DNA of 64,000 nt from Ypsolopha sequella (lineage: Eukaryota; Arthropoda; Insecta; Lepidoptera; Ypsolophidae). Positions 1-11,657 of this stretch are shown here, one piece after another (the first letter of the stretch is position 1; each line of letters starts with the position of its first letter). Made by a program: the position numbers and the translations under genes. The stretch lies in NCBI GenBank assembly GCA_934047225.1, contig OW204000.1, positions 10,248,001 to 10,312,000 on the forward strand, given 5' to 3'. Below the pieces are notes generated by a model. That model was not told where the DNA came from. It searched no databases and saw only the letters and a list, made by a program, of their open reading frames with translations.

Positions 1-2604
1 AAGATATATAGAATAAATCAAAAATATAGGCTATCCCAAAATTCAATTTCCAATTCCAATTTCAATTAGTTTTTTTTTGTAAATATCTGTCACTTAATTT
101 AACAAGTGTTTTCATTCGAATATCTAAGTATTAAAATATTTTTAAGATGAGCTCCTATTACAGTAAAATAGCAATAATACTTTTTTCTAAAGTAAAACAT
201 GGAAATTATTTTACTATTTAAGAAACTGCACTAAATCACCTATTAACTAAAATTACTTGCCACCTAAGCGTAGTACATTTTTTTCACAGTATGAAGACTA
301 AGAGTCAAAGTTAGCAAATAAAAAATTTCAAACTCATAATTCGAACAAAAATGTTTTTTTTTTTTTTCTTACAAATGTGTATCATATTAGTTTGATTTTG
401 GACTAGAGTCAATAGCAGAGCTATAGTCAGGATTCTGAAACAAAAATAAGAATCTTAGAATATGGAATCGTGTAGCTGTGGCACTGGAAAGAGTCATCTA
501 AGGTGTCAAATTTCACAAAATTTATAAAAGTATCGATAACTCGAAAACTATCGACTTTTTACTGAAGTCATGTTTTGATATTCTGGACAGTCATGAGCTG
601 GCCTATCAGACCTCCAAGGGATAACGTTGACTTTTGGGACACCCTGTATATTTTTTTCAATACAAGGAGAGTTCGAATTTCTTCAAACGTTTCTTTGAAA
701 GTCTGGCGTTGTTCATGCTCTAGGCTCGTGTACATTGTACAGTCTTAAAAGACTGGTATAGGAAATTGCTTATATTATCAATTCTTACTACATGTGTATT
801 GTATACTTCAGGGTATATTAAGAACATCTTCCAGAAATTCTAGAACATATTTCTTAAGTTCTTGTTATTCCACAAGTAGTGAAATATCTTCAACTAAACA
901 CTTATTTCATGAATGTGTTAAAGGATTTATCAGTTTTATTGTTCTTTACAAAGCAGTTCTTACCCAAAATACGAGTACATTTTTAACTTCATCAACTCTA
1001 CAACTCCACACCGTCCATCCAATCATCAGCCTGTCTTCGTCCACTGAAGGACATAAGCATTTCCAAGACATCGCCACTCTGGCGGTTCTCCTAAAAGAAA
1101 TGCCTAAATATACTCCAACACGCTGGGCAGGCGGGTAGGTGAGCGCGGTGCCGAACGAAACCCTCGCACCAGTGACGCCCCTGCCGTCACCAGTCTGTTT
1201 GTCACCAGTCCAGCCGGCAATAGGGAATGGATATAATGCCATCCCAGGCATGGTGGACTACCTGGTTGTGCCTATATGAGAGCTGTCCTACTTATTCGGA
1301 AGGGTTTGCGAGTAAGAGGTGGTACCGCCACAGTCATACCCGGAATCTCACTTATAGACCAACTTATATTGAAAAAAAACGCATGCACAAATCACACAGA
1401 ACTTGTTTTCGAAGAATGACACCTGAGGAATGCGGATTTAGGAAAACTCTAAATATTTGTATTAAAAGCATAGAAACAAAGTTATATATTTTTTTTCCTT
1501 ACACGTGAACACTTATCATTATTCAAATTGGACATTTAAATCAGAATCTCGAATGACCTTGCCAAAAATGTAACTGTTTTTATAGCTTCGTTGGAATAAC
1601 CCACTAGACCGAAAACAACGAAAGAAGTCCCGCGGCTTAAGGCATTTTCGTATGTATTTCTTGACAATAAGGGTTTATTGGCGAGTTCTTTAGTACCATT
1701 TACTCTATGATAGGCAATTAAACAGCATCCACAGCTGACAACCGCTGAGATTGTTTACTAATAAATTTTGTTATCACATTATAGTCAGATGGCGCTTGAA
1801 GGGACCCGTCCGATTTTTTTGACTATTTATATTCGTTTTTGTATATTATATCACTTATTGTAGGTATGTTAGCCTTATAGCAACAGAAGGAAGGTCGACT
1901 GGATCTCTTTATCCACATATTAGCAAATCTTTTATTTTGTTTTGTGAAGACCTTGAATTTTTTGTGTTATCTATAAAAACAGGACATCGGAGAATAGTTT
2001 TTGGGCTATTCATAAATAAGGTGATGTCAAGAGTTTTCAACCAGTCTACGGCCTTGCACCTGGCGGATCTTGGGTACTAGCATGAACTTGGTATCGACTC
2101 GACATCGATTCGATAAATAAAAATGTAACTTTTATTTCATTGCAATAAGGGTTATCGTTTAGAATGTATCGATTCTATCTGTCAAATGTATCTATTAGAC
2201 GCGTACGTGCTCGCATAGCTTATTCGCTGTCAGTCGGTTTCGAAATGGTGACGTCATTACATTTTGGAGATGCAATGAGATTTGCCAAAATTAGAAATTA
2301 ATGTTCGCAGTAATAAATAAGTAATTATATCTGAATAAACATGATAGAACAGAGTGCATCCCATTTCGTAACACTGCCTTCTACGAACGCGCGTTGATGT
2401 CTTTTGTTTGATACGGCTGTGTGTTTGCAATAGATAACTATCCACCTGTAATAAAGTCTTTGGCGTGCGAACATGGGAATACATGTTTCCTTTGTTATTA
2501 AATGAATTAAGTACCTACCACTACCAATATATCAGATAGCATTATAAAAAGCGAAGAAGTGCAATAAAGCATTATTTCAGCTTGTAGCTGCGTGATAATA
2601 ATAT
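1..2604. other. Intergenic, no gene recognised
   Basis: This stretch is AT-rich, and I recognise no gene or complete repeat in it. A GC-richer patch at about 1110-1360 contains a short internal duplication (the motif gtcaccagtc occurs twice near 1188-1210) and looks like a fragment of something dispersed, but I could not name it. The phrase ccctgtatat near 640 resembles the end motif of many arthropod transposons. Open frames of 90-114 codons on both strands at 794-1508 overlap each other and show no recognisable domain. Confidence 0.5.
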
Positions 2605-2612
2605 GTTATTAT

Positions 2613-3076
2613 TAGGTATGCAACGATTCAACCATTGCGATTACGATAACGATAGTAATCGTTATTCATTACGATAACAGATGCATTACGATTATAAAAA
2701 AAAAAGTTTTTTGTAAAATATTCCCAGATATTACTACTTATGTTCCTTTCTTTGTGGCATTGTGGCAATCAGCTTCACGCCAGAATACACTTTTTAACGC
2801 CAGACTATTCACTAACTGGTTAGTAAATTAAATAATTGAATTGGCAAACAACAATTTTCATTCGTAAAATTCTTAACCCCAATTGACTTTTTTTTTTATT
2901 CTCTCACTATGTGGGAAGGCAAAGGGAACTAAGCCCATACACATGCCTGAAGAACTTTCAATGTAATAATCGTCACGATTCTTACTACGATGCATCACTT
3001 CGTTATTAATCGTAATTAATAAAATTACGATTGCAGATGCAAAACGATGCACCGCTTCGTAATCGTTGCATCCCTA
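2613..3076. mobile_element. hAT-like non-autonomous element (464 bp)
   Basis: The left end reads TAGGTATGCAACGATT and the right end, read inward, TAGGGATGCAACGATT, so the terminal inverted repeats match closely. The flanks share ttattat (gttattat on the left, gcttattat on the right), consistent with a 7-8 bp target duplication as in hAT elements. The interior repeats 'cgattacgat' in both orientations near 2640-2690 and 2990-3060. There is no transposase frame, so it would depend on an enzyme supplied in trans. At 2886-2950 it carries a short segment also seen near 22340, 24840 and, reversed, near 46250. Confidence 0.65.
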
Positions 3077-4915
3077 GCTTATTATACATACTTTATAGTC
3101 ACAGCTTAGCATAGTTTGCGGTCTCGCTATACCGCGGATGTCTTTGTATGTTTAAAAAAGTATAGGTATTATTTTGTCTTTGGAATATAAACAACTCAAA
3201 CAAGTTTTTTTTTTTTGTTAAGTGCAATGTCAAATGAAATAAGTATGTAAGTAAGTAAAATAAATACCTAATATATTTGATCATTTTGGAAATTTGTTGA
3301 TGACCATCCACTTCTTTGCACCTGCACCTATAGTCGGCCAGACAGTGTTGATCATGGCTTAGTGGTGACGTCATCAATTATCCCTAATGCCTAGTTTATA
3401 CAGGTTGAGTAACTGGTAGAGTACCAATATTTAAGACCCCTCTAGCAGCCGGATTGTAAAAAACCCGCTTTTTTGTAATTAATCAAAAATTCAAAACTAT
3501 TCAAAACTAAACACTTAAATTCCAAATTTGCTATATTATCCAATAAAACCTTAATACCCGTACCTATATTACATATCGTGTATACTCTCATAACAAGTTT
3601 CCATTGGTGGTATCTGTAAATTTGAATTTTAAAGTTATAAATATTAAAATTCTATAAATTCATTTCATATGGTAAAGTAATATAGTTACTCTATTTCTAA
3701 CTAGCCAAAATGTAAACCCTGCTTAACAGTAAATTATATGAAATTATAAGTTGGTATTTCCGAGATAATATGTCTTTTTTGGAAATTTTTTATCCGTTTC
3801 TTTTTTTAATTGAAGACTTGATGAGTCTCTCGGGCGGCCCCGTGAAGACAGACGAAATATAAAAAAAAAATTTGCCTTTAATTACCATCTTATTTCCTAA
3901 GTAAATAATAATTTGCGTATACCTTACCTTTTACTTAAAAGAAAGATTGAGATTTTTTTATTCAGCTGGTGTAAGTTTTAATATTTATTTTTATCTTTCT
4001 AATTGGAAAAACATACACACATCAGAGATAGCTATTTGAATCAACTTAAAACCTTGAACAAAATGTAAAAGATGCTAAAAAGTAAAAAAAATATATGATA
4101 AACAGATGATATTTCGAATCTGGTAAAAGAATGTAGTCTTTTGGAATTTCCGTGTCATTATCATAATGAATTTTACATTTCTAGTCGATTATATAAGTTG
4201 CTATTTTGTAAGTTTATTGAAAGAGGATTATCTTATTAATTTTGCGTATTCTTCTAATATCTATTACTGATTGTTATTTTGTTTTGTTAAAAAAGTTACT
4301 TAAATTTAAAACTAAATAATCCTATAAAATATTATCATCAAAATATTGTCATTACTTAACTATGAAATTCCCGTTCTCTATACCGAGAACTTGAAGAAAA
4401 CTCAATTTTCACTACTAACATTTTTGCGCTTTTGATAGGAATGATAAATCCAAATTTTATAATGTTTTTGTATATGAATGAGAAACATTAATTGATTTGA
4501 AAATTGCCAGCTATAAAAATATATTACGAATCTTATCATGGAAACGGAAGGCATTTAGGACGAACTGTTTTCGAAGATTTAATTTTAGTTATCAAACTGA
4601 CAATAAAAACAAAATTTAATACGTAAATGTAAAACCTTGAAATCCACTTTCAAACAAAAAACAAATAATGAAAATAGTTAGCTATTGAATTTTATAGTAA
4701 ATATGAACTCATGTATCTGTAAGAAAATTTCGGCAATTTCATGGGTAATGAATCACCTATTATTAAAAACTTAAACAAACTAAACACTTAAAAATAAATA
4801 TATTACAAAGTAAACTAAGTAAAAATATATTTATTTATACTAAATACAAGACTTTGTTAACTATATTTTAGTTTCTATACTTCAATTCAGTGTCATTTAT
4901 TGTTTAGTTCTTACA
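3077..4915. other. AT-rich intergenic, nothing recognised
   Basis: The sequence is strongly AT-rich with no supported gene, RNA or repeat boundary. The 92-codon open frame at 3099-3377 on the minus strand has no recognisable domain. Confidence 0.5.
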
Positions 4916-4917
4916 AG

Positions 4918-5040
4918 CAAGAGGTCGCAGGTTCGAATCGTGGTCCGAGGAATTATTTCAAAATATTTATCTATCTTGAAATTTGTTTCTAATTGATCTT
5001 TTGTTGTTTGTAATGCACTCTAATAATGTTTCTTTCGTTT
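4918..5040 (+). repeat. Possible SINE remnant with tRNA-type B box
   Basis: GGTTCGAATC at 4930-4939 matches the internal B-box promoter of tRNA-derived SINEs. The following body (about 4985-5035, including tttgtaatgcact) recurs near 28096-28145, which shows that it is dispersed. No A box and no tRNA-like fold were identified, so it is not a functional tRNA gene. Confidence 0.4.
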
Positions 5041-5074
5041 ACTTATTAATATTAAAAACCATAAAAATACGTTT

Positions 5075-5125
5075 TTACTCGATATATTTCGGTCCACGGT
5101 ATGGGGCCGTCATCAGTCGAATCTA
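5075..5125 (-). other. Hammerhead-like motif, copy 1
   Basis: Read on the minus strand this segment has CTGATGAC, an imperfect hairpin (GGCCCC...GGACC), then GAAATATATC. The same order of parts occurs in the palindromic elements at 16131-16325 and 36741-37195. It resembles the conserved core of a hammerhead ribozyme (CUGAUGA - stem II - GAAA), with one extra base between the core and stem II. Activity cannot be judged from sequence alone. Confidence 0.3.
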
Positions 5126-5135
5126 ATAATATCAT

Positions 5136-7135
5136 GGATTTCGCTATAAAGTATAATCGTAAATATGTTTGAATTAGTGAAACAAAGTATCAAAGAAGCT
5201 TAAATTTATCATCTGAAATTATGTCCCATCAAGAAGCAATAACATTTGAAACTTAAAATTAAATGAATGCAACCAATTTAAATAAATGCAAAGTCTGGTT
5301 GCACTTCTACAATATGACACTTTTTTCCTCAGTCTCACAAAATTTTTGAAGTGCGTGACTCCAAATTACAAAGGCTTTATTTAAGTGGCTTCGGCACATT
5401 TTCGGATGTGTAAACAATTTGTTTGACATGTGTCGAGATCACGACCCTTAAGTCGGGATATTTATGGCAAAATATATTGACTTTTAAACGGCCCCCAGTT
5501 GTTTGAGGAAAAAAAAGAGAGATTAGTGAGAACGTAAATATTGGTTTCTTTATGGTTTACCAGCTGATGATAAAGTTTAGCCTTATGACAAATTATGAAT
5601 AGTTCTCTATGCTACCTATATTGCCCTCTTGAATTGTATATAAATGTCTAAATGTCTAATTATACTGCCAAAGTAAAAGTTTTCAGTTAATCTGTAATAT
5701 GGATCCGATCCACGATCTGGATTGTGATAATAAGAATTAAGAGGCTATGTTAATAATACTAGGTGCTCTTCTTCTATGTATTTTATGAAACACAGAAAAT
5801 TTTGACGAATTGTAATCATGTACAGAACTCAAACATATTTTATTAGATGGGGTTTAACAATATTTATATTTTGGATTTTAGAAATTTTGCTAGTTACTAA
5901 AGTTTTCTTTTATAAAAATAAAAAATGCTTTTTTCTCCTTCGCCCTGAATCGCCCCGCCTTTTTTCGATCAGAGTAACAGTGACAAAAAAAACACATTTA
6001 TATCAACGAGAATATATACTCAAAAGTAGGTTTTAAGTAAAATGTGCCTGTATGCCTATTCTGCGTGTTAGCTACGCTGTTTTTCAAACCTATAACTAAT
6101 TCACACAACTTCACAATTTCACGAGCAGGAGGCCGCAGCTGACAACAAAGGGTTGCCTATTCTGTATTTTCAAACGAATTTTAACTACCTAACCTAAAAC
6201 TATCCACTCAACTATATACGGATTTTGTAAGTTTGAAAGTCGTCTTGTCTTATAGACAAGGATACTGTACCCAAACGCCTCATTGCTTTTAAATCATGCC
6301 AAAATCATCGTATGGTTCAAAAAGTAACTTTGTCCTCGCATAGTCTTTATTATATACTTTTCGCATAGGCGAATAAGGTTTGTCTATTTAAATAGTATAA
6401 AACATACATTCGTGAAAGAGAGAAGCCGTTGTTTCAAGTTAATAAAGTAGGTATAAGAATACTATCTCTAGAAGAGAAATGATGCAACCGAGACAAACGA
6501 ATCCAAGCGCGAACGCAAGTTTCGTAGTTATTCATGAGAGGAAACTGAGTAATTAGAAGCCGGTCGTAAAACAGTCATCAAACTTATGCGCAAGAGTGTG
6601 TCGGTGTAAAATCCGACCGCTTAATAAATTATCCCTCGTATGACAGGGCGTGTTGTTCCCGCATTTTATTATCCAAAACATAGGTTAACTTGCATGTTCA
6701 ATAGGGTCAGCTATCCGACTCTCTGGTATTCATCGCTCCCATACACAGCGCTTATAACACTAGTTTTAAAGGTTTCGAAATGAAACACGATACCTTGAAA
6801 GAAAGTCTTAAATTCTTGACCGTCTTTTACAATTTCCTTGTATTTTATGATGCTGTAATACAATCATCGTTGTAAATCCGTACATACGGACATACTCATA
6901 ATGTTGTTGTGGTAATACCATAGTATTATACCGTTAGATTGGTAGTGCAAAAGAGAAAAAGCATATTATACGCGTATGTTAGAAAGAAATAGATAGACGG
7001 GACCATTTTTCTACACGCTATGGACCTGGATGGACAGTTACGAAACAAATGAACGAAACAAATTCTGCTTATTCTGCTTAGACGTCATTAATTATCGTTA
7101 CGTGTGCAGAGCTCAGATGCAAAAATCAGCGCAGT
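5136..7135. other. Intergenic, nothing recognised
   Basis: No gene or complete repeat was identified. The 72-codon frame at 5818-6036 is low-complexity and AT-driven. Confidence 0.45.
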
Positions 7136-7139
7136 GGCC

Positions 7140-7325
7140 GGCCTCTGCATTATGCTGAGTTGAGGACCTTTTCCACTACCGTAGCACTTACATTATTTAT
7201 TAGGTTTAGCTGTGTTTTTTTTTTCTTTTTTCTTTTTTTATTGTAAAATGTGTATTTTTTCTTTTCTTTGTTGTGTAATGCTGTGGAAATGGAATATAGA
7301 AGTTATCTATCTATCTATTTAAGAA
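7140..7325 (+). repeat. Retroposon-type tail with (CTAT)n
   Basis: A pyrimidine-rich stretch (7210-7275) is followed by tgctgtggaaatggaatataga and a short (tatc)n/(ctat)n run at 7305-7318. A microsatellite directly following a conserved tail is typical of insect LINE or SINE 3' ends. The family was not identified. Confidence 0.35.
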
Positions 7326-7329
7326 AAAA

Positions 7330-8125
7330 AAACACATAATTGTAAATTTCACATGTGCGTACTGTTGAAATATTTTCTTGTCTAAATGCAATGTTATAGA
7401 ATTAACACAAAAGTTTTTTTACACAAATAGGTTATTATTGCTGTATATGTATAATGAAAACATATATGTATATAGGTACGGATTCAATTTAAAGTGATAA
7501 TAAATACGCGAATTTCTGCTATTCACTTCGCATTGCAATTTGCAATACGTATTACAGATTATTATGTTGTCTTTTTAATACACGATTCCGTAAATGAGAA
7601 CATTTACATACATTTAATTCCATGCCCGGCAGATGTCCACAAAAAGCGATCTTGCCGTCGTCGTCAGTTTGGTTATTCCATAACCGATCTTTTACTCTAC
7701 ATACTAAATAAATCTATGAGTAATTTTAGCTTATTAAATAAAGTGCGTATGCAATTTCTTAATGCCCTCGAATTCTGTATACTAAAGTATCAATAAATTC
7801 GATCACCCTGGTTTGGGCGGACATGAACGCAGCTGCTGGTTGGTACACGTGCGATGGTCACGACCTCCGGGGGCTCACGTCACCATGGAAACATGGACTC
7901 ACGATCTGACACTCACGAAATGCTCACTGTAATTACGAGGCTGTCTCGTTGTTTGAAGGCGGGTATTATCGGCTGTCTAGCACGCAAGATAGTTTTGATA
8001 TTCTGGTGTTGCATAGTGCTTTTGATTAATCAACATTTAGATTTTTTGCTTGTCCAAAACGCAAACCCATTAACGAAGCTTTTTTTGTCTGTCCATAGTA
8101 TACATATGTATACATATAACGCAAG
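7330..8125. other. Intergenic; GC-richer segment with X-box-like site
   Basis: I recognise no gene here. The part from 7800 to 8000 is GC-richer than its surroundings. GTCACCATGGAAAC at 7879-7892 fits the RFX/DAF-19 X-box consensus (RYYNYYATRRNRAC). That consensus is expected about twice by chance in 64 kb on both strands, so the site is only suggestive. The open frames at 7494-7796 and 7854-8204 have no recognisable domain. Confidence 0.3.
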
Positions 8126-8180
8126 AATACAGGGGGGGCAGACTGAGTTGTCGCATTTACAAGTTTGTATGTTACCGGCC

Positions 8181-8342
8181 AAACCGGATTTTACGACAAA
8201 TTAGTTTTGCCTAAGCCAAACTAGTTCTTCGGAAATCCTTCAGCGCAGAAGCGAGCCGCCATACCTTAGTGTTTTTTTTTCATAGCAACCCTCATGCCCA
8301 ATTTGGGATAGGCAAACCTAGTTTGTCCTAAAATTATGGTTT
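8181..8342. mobile_element. Short inverted-repeat element (about 162 bp)
   Basis: The left arm aaaccggattttacgacaaa and the right arm at 8304-8342 are imperfect inverted repeats of nearly 40 bp. The interior contains ccttcagcgcagaagcgag (about 8237-8257), which recurs in reverse orientation at about 16375-16397. There is no coding capacity, so it is a MITE-like relic of unassigned superfamily. Confidence 0.45.
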
Positions 8343-9655
8343 AGCACTATGTTGTATAATTACAAACAACTAAAGATTGACATAAACGTATCTACCAATA
8401 CAAGTACTCAATTACGTATGTAAGTACCAACGTATTCAAAAAAGTCATGGTCAAAATTCTGAAGTCATAGCTGTCAGATTGGCCGCTGACTCAATGAGCC
8501 ATGCCGAATGGCAATGGACATGTTCGATGATGGACCATTGTTGTCCAGAATGTATGCAAAACGACACACGGGTTTCCGGTATGGAATGGAATGCAAAACG
8601 GCATGTGAATAATTCATACGTTTTGATAGGCGAATGAGACGGCTTGTCGGCCAATAACTTTATAACCTTTTGCATTTCAACATCCAAAAAGCTTCAACGT
8701 AAAATGCTGCGCATGTTTCATATGCGCAAGGGCATAATCCAGCCCTAACAAGCTGACAAGACATAATTCAGAAGTCCTTCTGTAAGATGTAACACATCAT
8801 GCAGAGATCATATAAATAGTCTCTGGTTTCTGTCAGGGCCACGTGCTACAGACCGATTCATTTCTTAAAAACTTCACCAAAGTGCTAATTACTTCGACAT
8901 AGAGACGAAAATTCTTTGTTTTGGAGAATATCAAACGTGGAACTTTGAAATGAGCTGAGGAGTTTCAGGCACATCTCTGGACAGCAAGCTGCGCGCACGC
9001 TTGTGTCAGTGCAAGTAAACAAATCAAACACGCATGCAGTTGGCTGTTCCGTGTCATTAACCATATGTCAAAATCAAATATACCGATAATCGATAAATTA
9101 AAATCAACACATTGAATGATTTTTTGTATAATTTTCTGTTTGTCTGCCTGTCTGTCTGTTTTTTGTCTCTTTGTTTGTTCGTGCACATCTCTGAAACTAC
9201 TGAACAAATTTCCACGTAGTTTTCACAGATGGACAAAGCTTAATTTGTATTAGAATATAGGCTTTGTTTCAATAAAATCGGGTGTCGGAAAAAAGTTATC
9301 GTCATTTCAAGATTTTTGAAATTTACTTTTCTACGTTTATAACTTTATAAGTTAGAAGTTACATTGCAAATAATAATTCCTGGCGATGAACGACTGTTTA
9401 AAAGAAAAAAACGAGAAAATTTTGGTTAGAATTATCTAGCGTATACATTTTTATTACATGAAAATATCAACAGGTGACGTTGTTCATCATTAGAACGCGC
9501 ATAAATAAATATCCAATTATTATAAATAGCGTCATCTATCAAATTTGCCAAAGCAAATAAAAAGTGTTAATGCGAGAATAGTTGCAGCAATTGTAGCAGA
9601 TGGTATCTTCTTTGATGAAACGGGCTAGGTATTACTCTAATAACTGAAAATCATA
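8343..9655. other. Intergenic; short (CTGT)n tract
   Basis: No gene was recognised. A CTGT-type microsatellite lies at about 9138-9165, followed by text (tgttcgtgcacatctctgaaa) resembling the 5' portions of lepidopteran Helitron-like repeats. The open frames at 8451-8687 and 8965-9207 on the minus strand have no recognisable domain. Confidence 0.35.
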
Positions 9656-9659
9656 AAGC

Positions 9660-9964
9660 TAAGTATATTAAATACTATTAAAGACTGTAAAAGAAAAGAG
9701 CTGTGTCTGTCTATACATTAATGATATTCCAATAACAAAACGGTACAGAATACTGACACGAAAACAAACGGATTTTTATCGGTATTTAATGCATACGCAA
9801 AATCTACTGAACGGGTTTTGATGCGGTTACCACTGTACGATCCTCAGCAGCAGTGAGACATGGATTACAAAGAAAGAAGGAAGGGAGATCACTGTTCGAT
9901 AACTTATCATCCAAGGGATTATACTGTGGCCGCTTTCCACGCGGGCTAAGTTGCGGGCTGCTAG
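9660..9964 (+). mobile_element. Helitron-like 3' end
   Basis: The sequence ends in CTAG at 9961-9964 followed by T, preceded by a GC-rich run (cacgcgggctaag...gcgggc). This matches the 3' layout of Helitrons, which end CTRR after a small hairpin and insert between A and T. Upstream, 'gaacgggttttgatgcggtt' near 9808 parallels the Helitron at 38345-39010. The start at 9660 is approximate, the hairpin is weaker than in the other copies, and no coding capacity is seen. Confidence 0.5.
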
Positions 9965-10785
9965 TGTTTACATAAAAATGCTCATGTAAAATTTACATTC
10001 ATATATCAAAATTTACCACCAAATTATCAATGCAAATTAACGCAAAGAACCACTAAATTAAATAGGTACCTAAGTCATTGACATAAGTCAACGATGTAAA
10101 CTTTATTAGAACCACATTAGAACTTTAGGAGTACGGGACTCACGCAAATTTTTTTATTCTATTACAATAATGTTTTATTATTTTTCTGTTTTAATATTTT
10201 AACTATACGCTGATTTTATTGAATATGTTTAGGTTAAAGTAAATAGTAAGTTAATTAAGTATGTTTTTTTTTTTCTTTTAATGGTGGTGGCAGAATAACA
10301 GCGTTCCAAATGCCTTTGGTATAGGAACATATGCTGAATCACCGTCCTTTTTAACAGTGCCATACAATTTTACGTTTAAGAACATTGTACTACTTTGTCC
10401 ATAATGGTGTGTTAATTAAATGTCTTTTTATTTGATTTATTTTAATGGTGTTTATACTGGCCTTATAAAATTTTAAATCTTATCTAAATATCAAAACTAC
10501 AATGTTTGTCTGTCTGTCTTTTCCGTTCTCCGTTTTCTCAAGAAATTTGGATGCGGTTTTTTTTATTTACATTGTAGTGGCCCTGGTCAACATGTAGGCT
10601 ATTAAGGGGTGTTTATTTATTTATTTATATTATTCATAATAAAAAATAAATTTTATTCATAAATATTTAATTTATAATAATATTAAATTTATCAACTATT
10701 ATCACAGCAGCGTAGACAATACTTCGTCTAGCATAGCAGTTAGTAACCGATTAAGTTCAGTCTCCAACTGACAATTATTATTGTT
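9965..10785. other. AT-rich intergenic with Helitron-like fragment
   Basis: At 10505-10560 there is a short fragment (gtctgtctgtcttttccg... ggatgcggtttttt) like the 5' part of the Helitron-type repeats elsewhere in the window. The rest, including a (TTTA)n tract near 10612, is very AT-rich and holds no gene. Confidence 0.35.
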
Positions 10786-10931
10786 ACGTTCCAACGTGAT
10801 AGAGGGTGAGCCTTACAACCGTACTTCGGGCACAAATACCTACATGCTTTTTAGGGCATGCAGGTTTACCTCAGTGTTTTCCTTCACCGTTTATCAAATA
10901 TATAAAATCCTTAAAACTCATTAGTACATAC

Positions 10932-11360
10932 CAGTGGCGTGGACAGAACTTTTTGCTGGAAAAGCAAGCAATTGGTCAAGAATAACAATAAAAAAAAAAG
11001 AAAAAAATTAAATATCACTTTGAAAAAAAAAAGTTTGTACCTGTAGGAAATTTTCACTCTAGGGTATTTTCACTAATGGTATCGATTCGGCATAACACGT
11101 CTTAACTTATTTGACAGAACTAACCTTATTTTAAGCGTCCTGTCTTTTTCTTTCTTTATCGAAAAGACAAGGATAGAACGCTTAAATTAAGTTTAGTCCT
11201 GTCAAATAAGTTAAGATGTGCTTCACCGAATCGGTACCATTGTCTACCCTGGCGTCATACAATTTTTTCAAAGTGATATTTAATTTTTTTCCTATTTTTT
11301 TAATTGTTTTTCTTGACCAATTGCTTGCTTTTCCAGCAAAAAGTTCTGTGCACGCCACTG
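10932..11360. mobile_element. hAT-like non-autonomous element (429 bp)
   Basis: The ends are CAGTGGCGTGGACAGAAC and its inverse (gttctgtgcacgccactg). The inverted repeat continues inward for well over 100 bp, including the gcaagcaattggtcaag segment on both sides. CAGTGGCG-type ends are typical of hAT elements. The 8-bp flanks (gtacatac and gtactaca) are only partly alike, so the target duplication has decayed or been disturbed. The centre holds a separate palindromic element at 11075-11241. Confidence 0.7.
11075..11241. mobile_element. Palindromic MITE, family P1, copy 1
   Basis: The ends AATGGTATCGATTCGG and its inverse (ccgaatcggtaccatt) bound two long complementary arms, each with a segment like aacttatttgacag and a taagcg motif, meeting at a short centre. 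The same family occurs alone at 49314-49472, which shows that it moves independently of the hAT element it sits in. It has no coding capacity. Confidence 0.7.
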
Positions 11361-11657
11361 GTACTACATGCTCTTCCGACTGAACTCGGGACTCGAGATT
11401 GAGGGTTCATCGTTCTGCCGATTGAACCACCGCTGCTGATTACATCTTGCCTATTATTCGTTAGGGACTGTGGAACGTGCGCTATCTAACAGTCATACCT
11501 TGTTACGCGAAACGTGACGGAGATTACACCGATTGTGCCATTTGATGGAAGGTGATGTAACGTCTATGTTAGCCAACGGTGTCGTACCACCTGTGTACTA
11601 ACCGCAAGAAAACAAATGTACCCGGTATTAGAAATGTAGAGGTCTATTTTAGTTTAA

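Larger units (their letters stand above)
10790..11445. repeat. SINE-like repeat split by a hAT element
   Basis: The left part contains 'ttttccttcaccgtttatca' (about 10880-10900). The right part has the 'gaactcgggactcgagattg' and 'gattgaaccaccgctgctg' region (11381-11438), which resembles the tRNA-like end of common lepidopteran SINEs in reverse orientation. The two parts become contiguous if the hAT element at 10932-11360 is removed. Family identity rests on pattern memory, not on a database comparison. Confidence 0.45.

Noticed and set aside
4930..4939. tRNA gene suggested by GGTTCGAATC
   Set aside because: The flanks do not fold into acceptor, D and anticodon arms. A SINE remnant fits better.
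7879..7892. RFX X-box as evidence for a ciliary gene nearby
   Set aside because: The consensus is expected about twice by chance in this window and no gene lies beside it.
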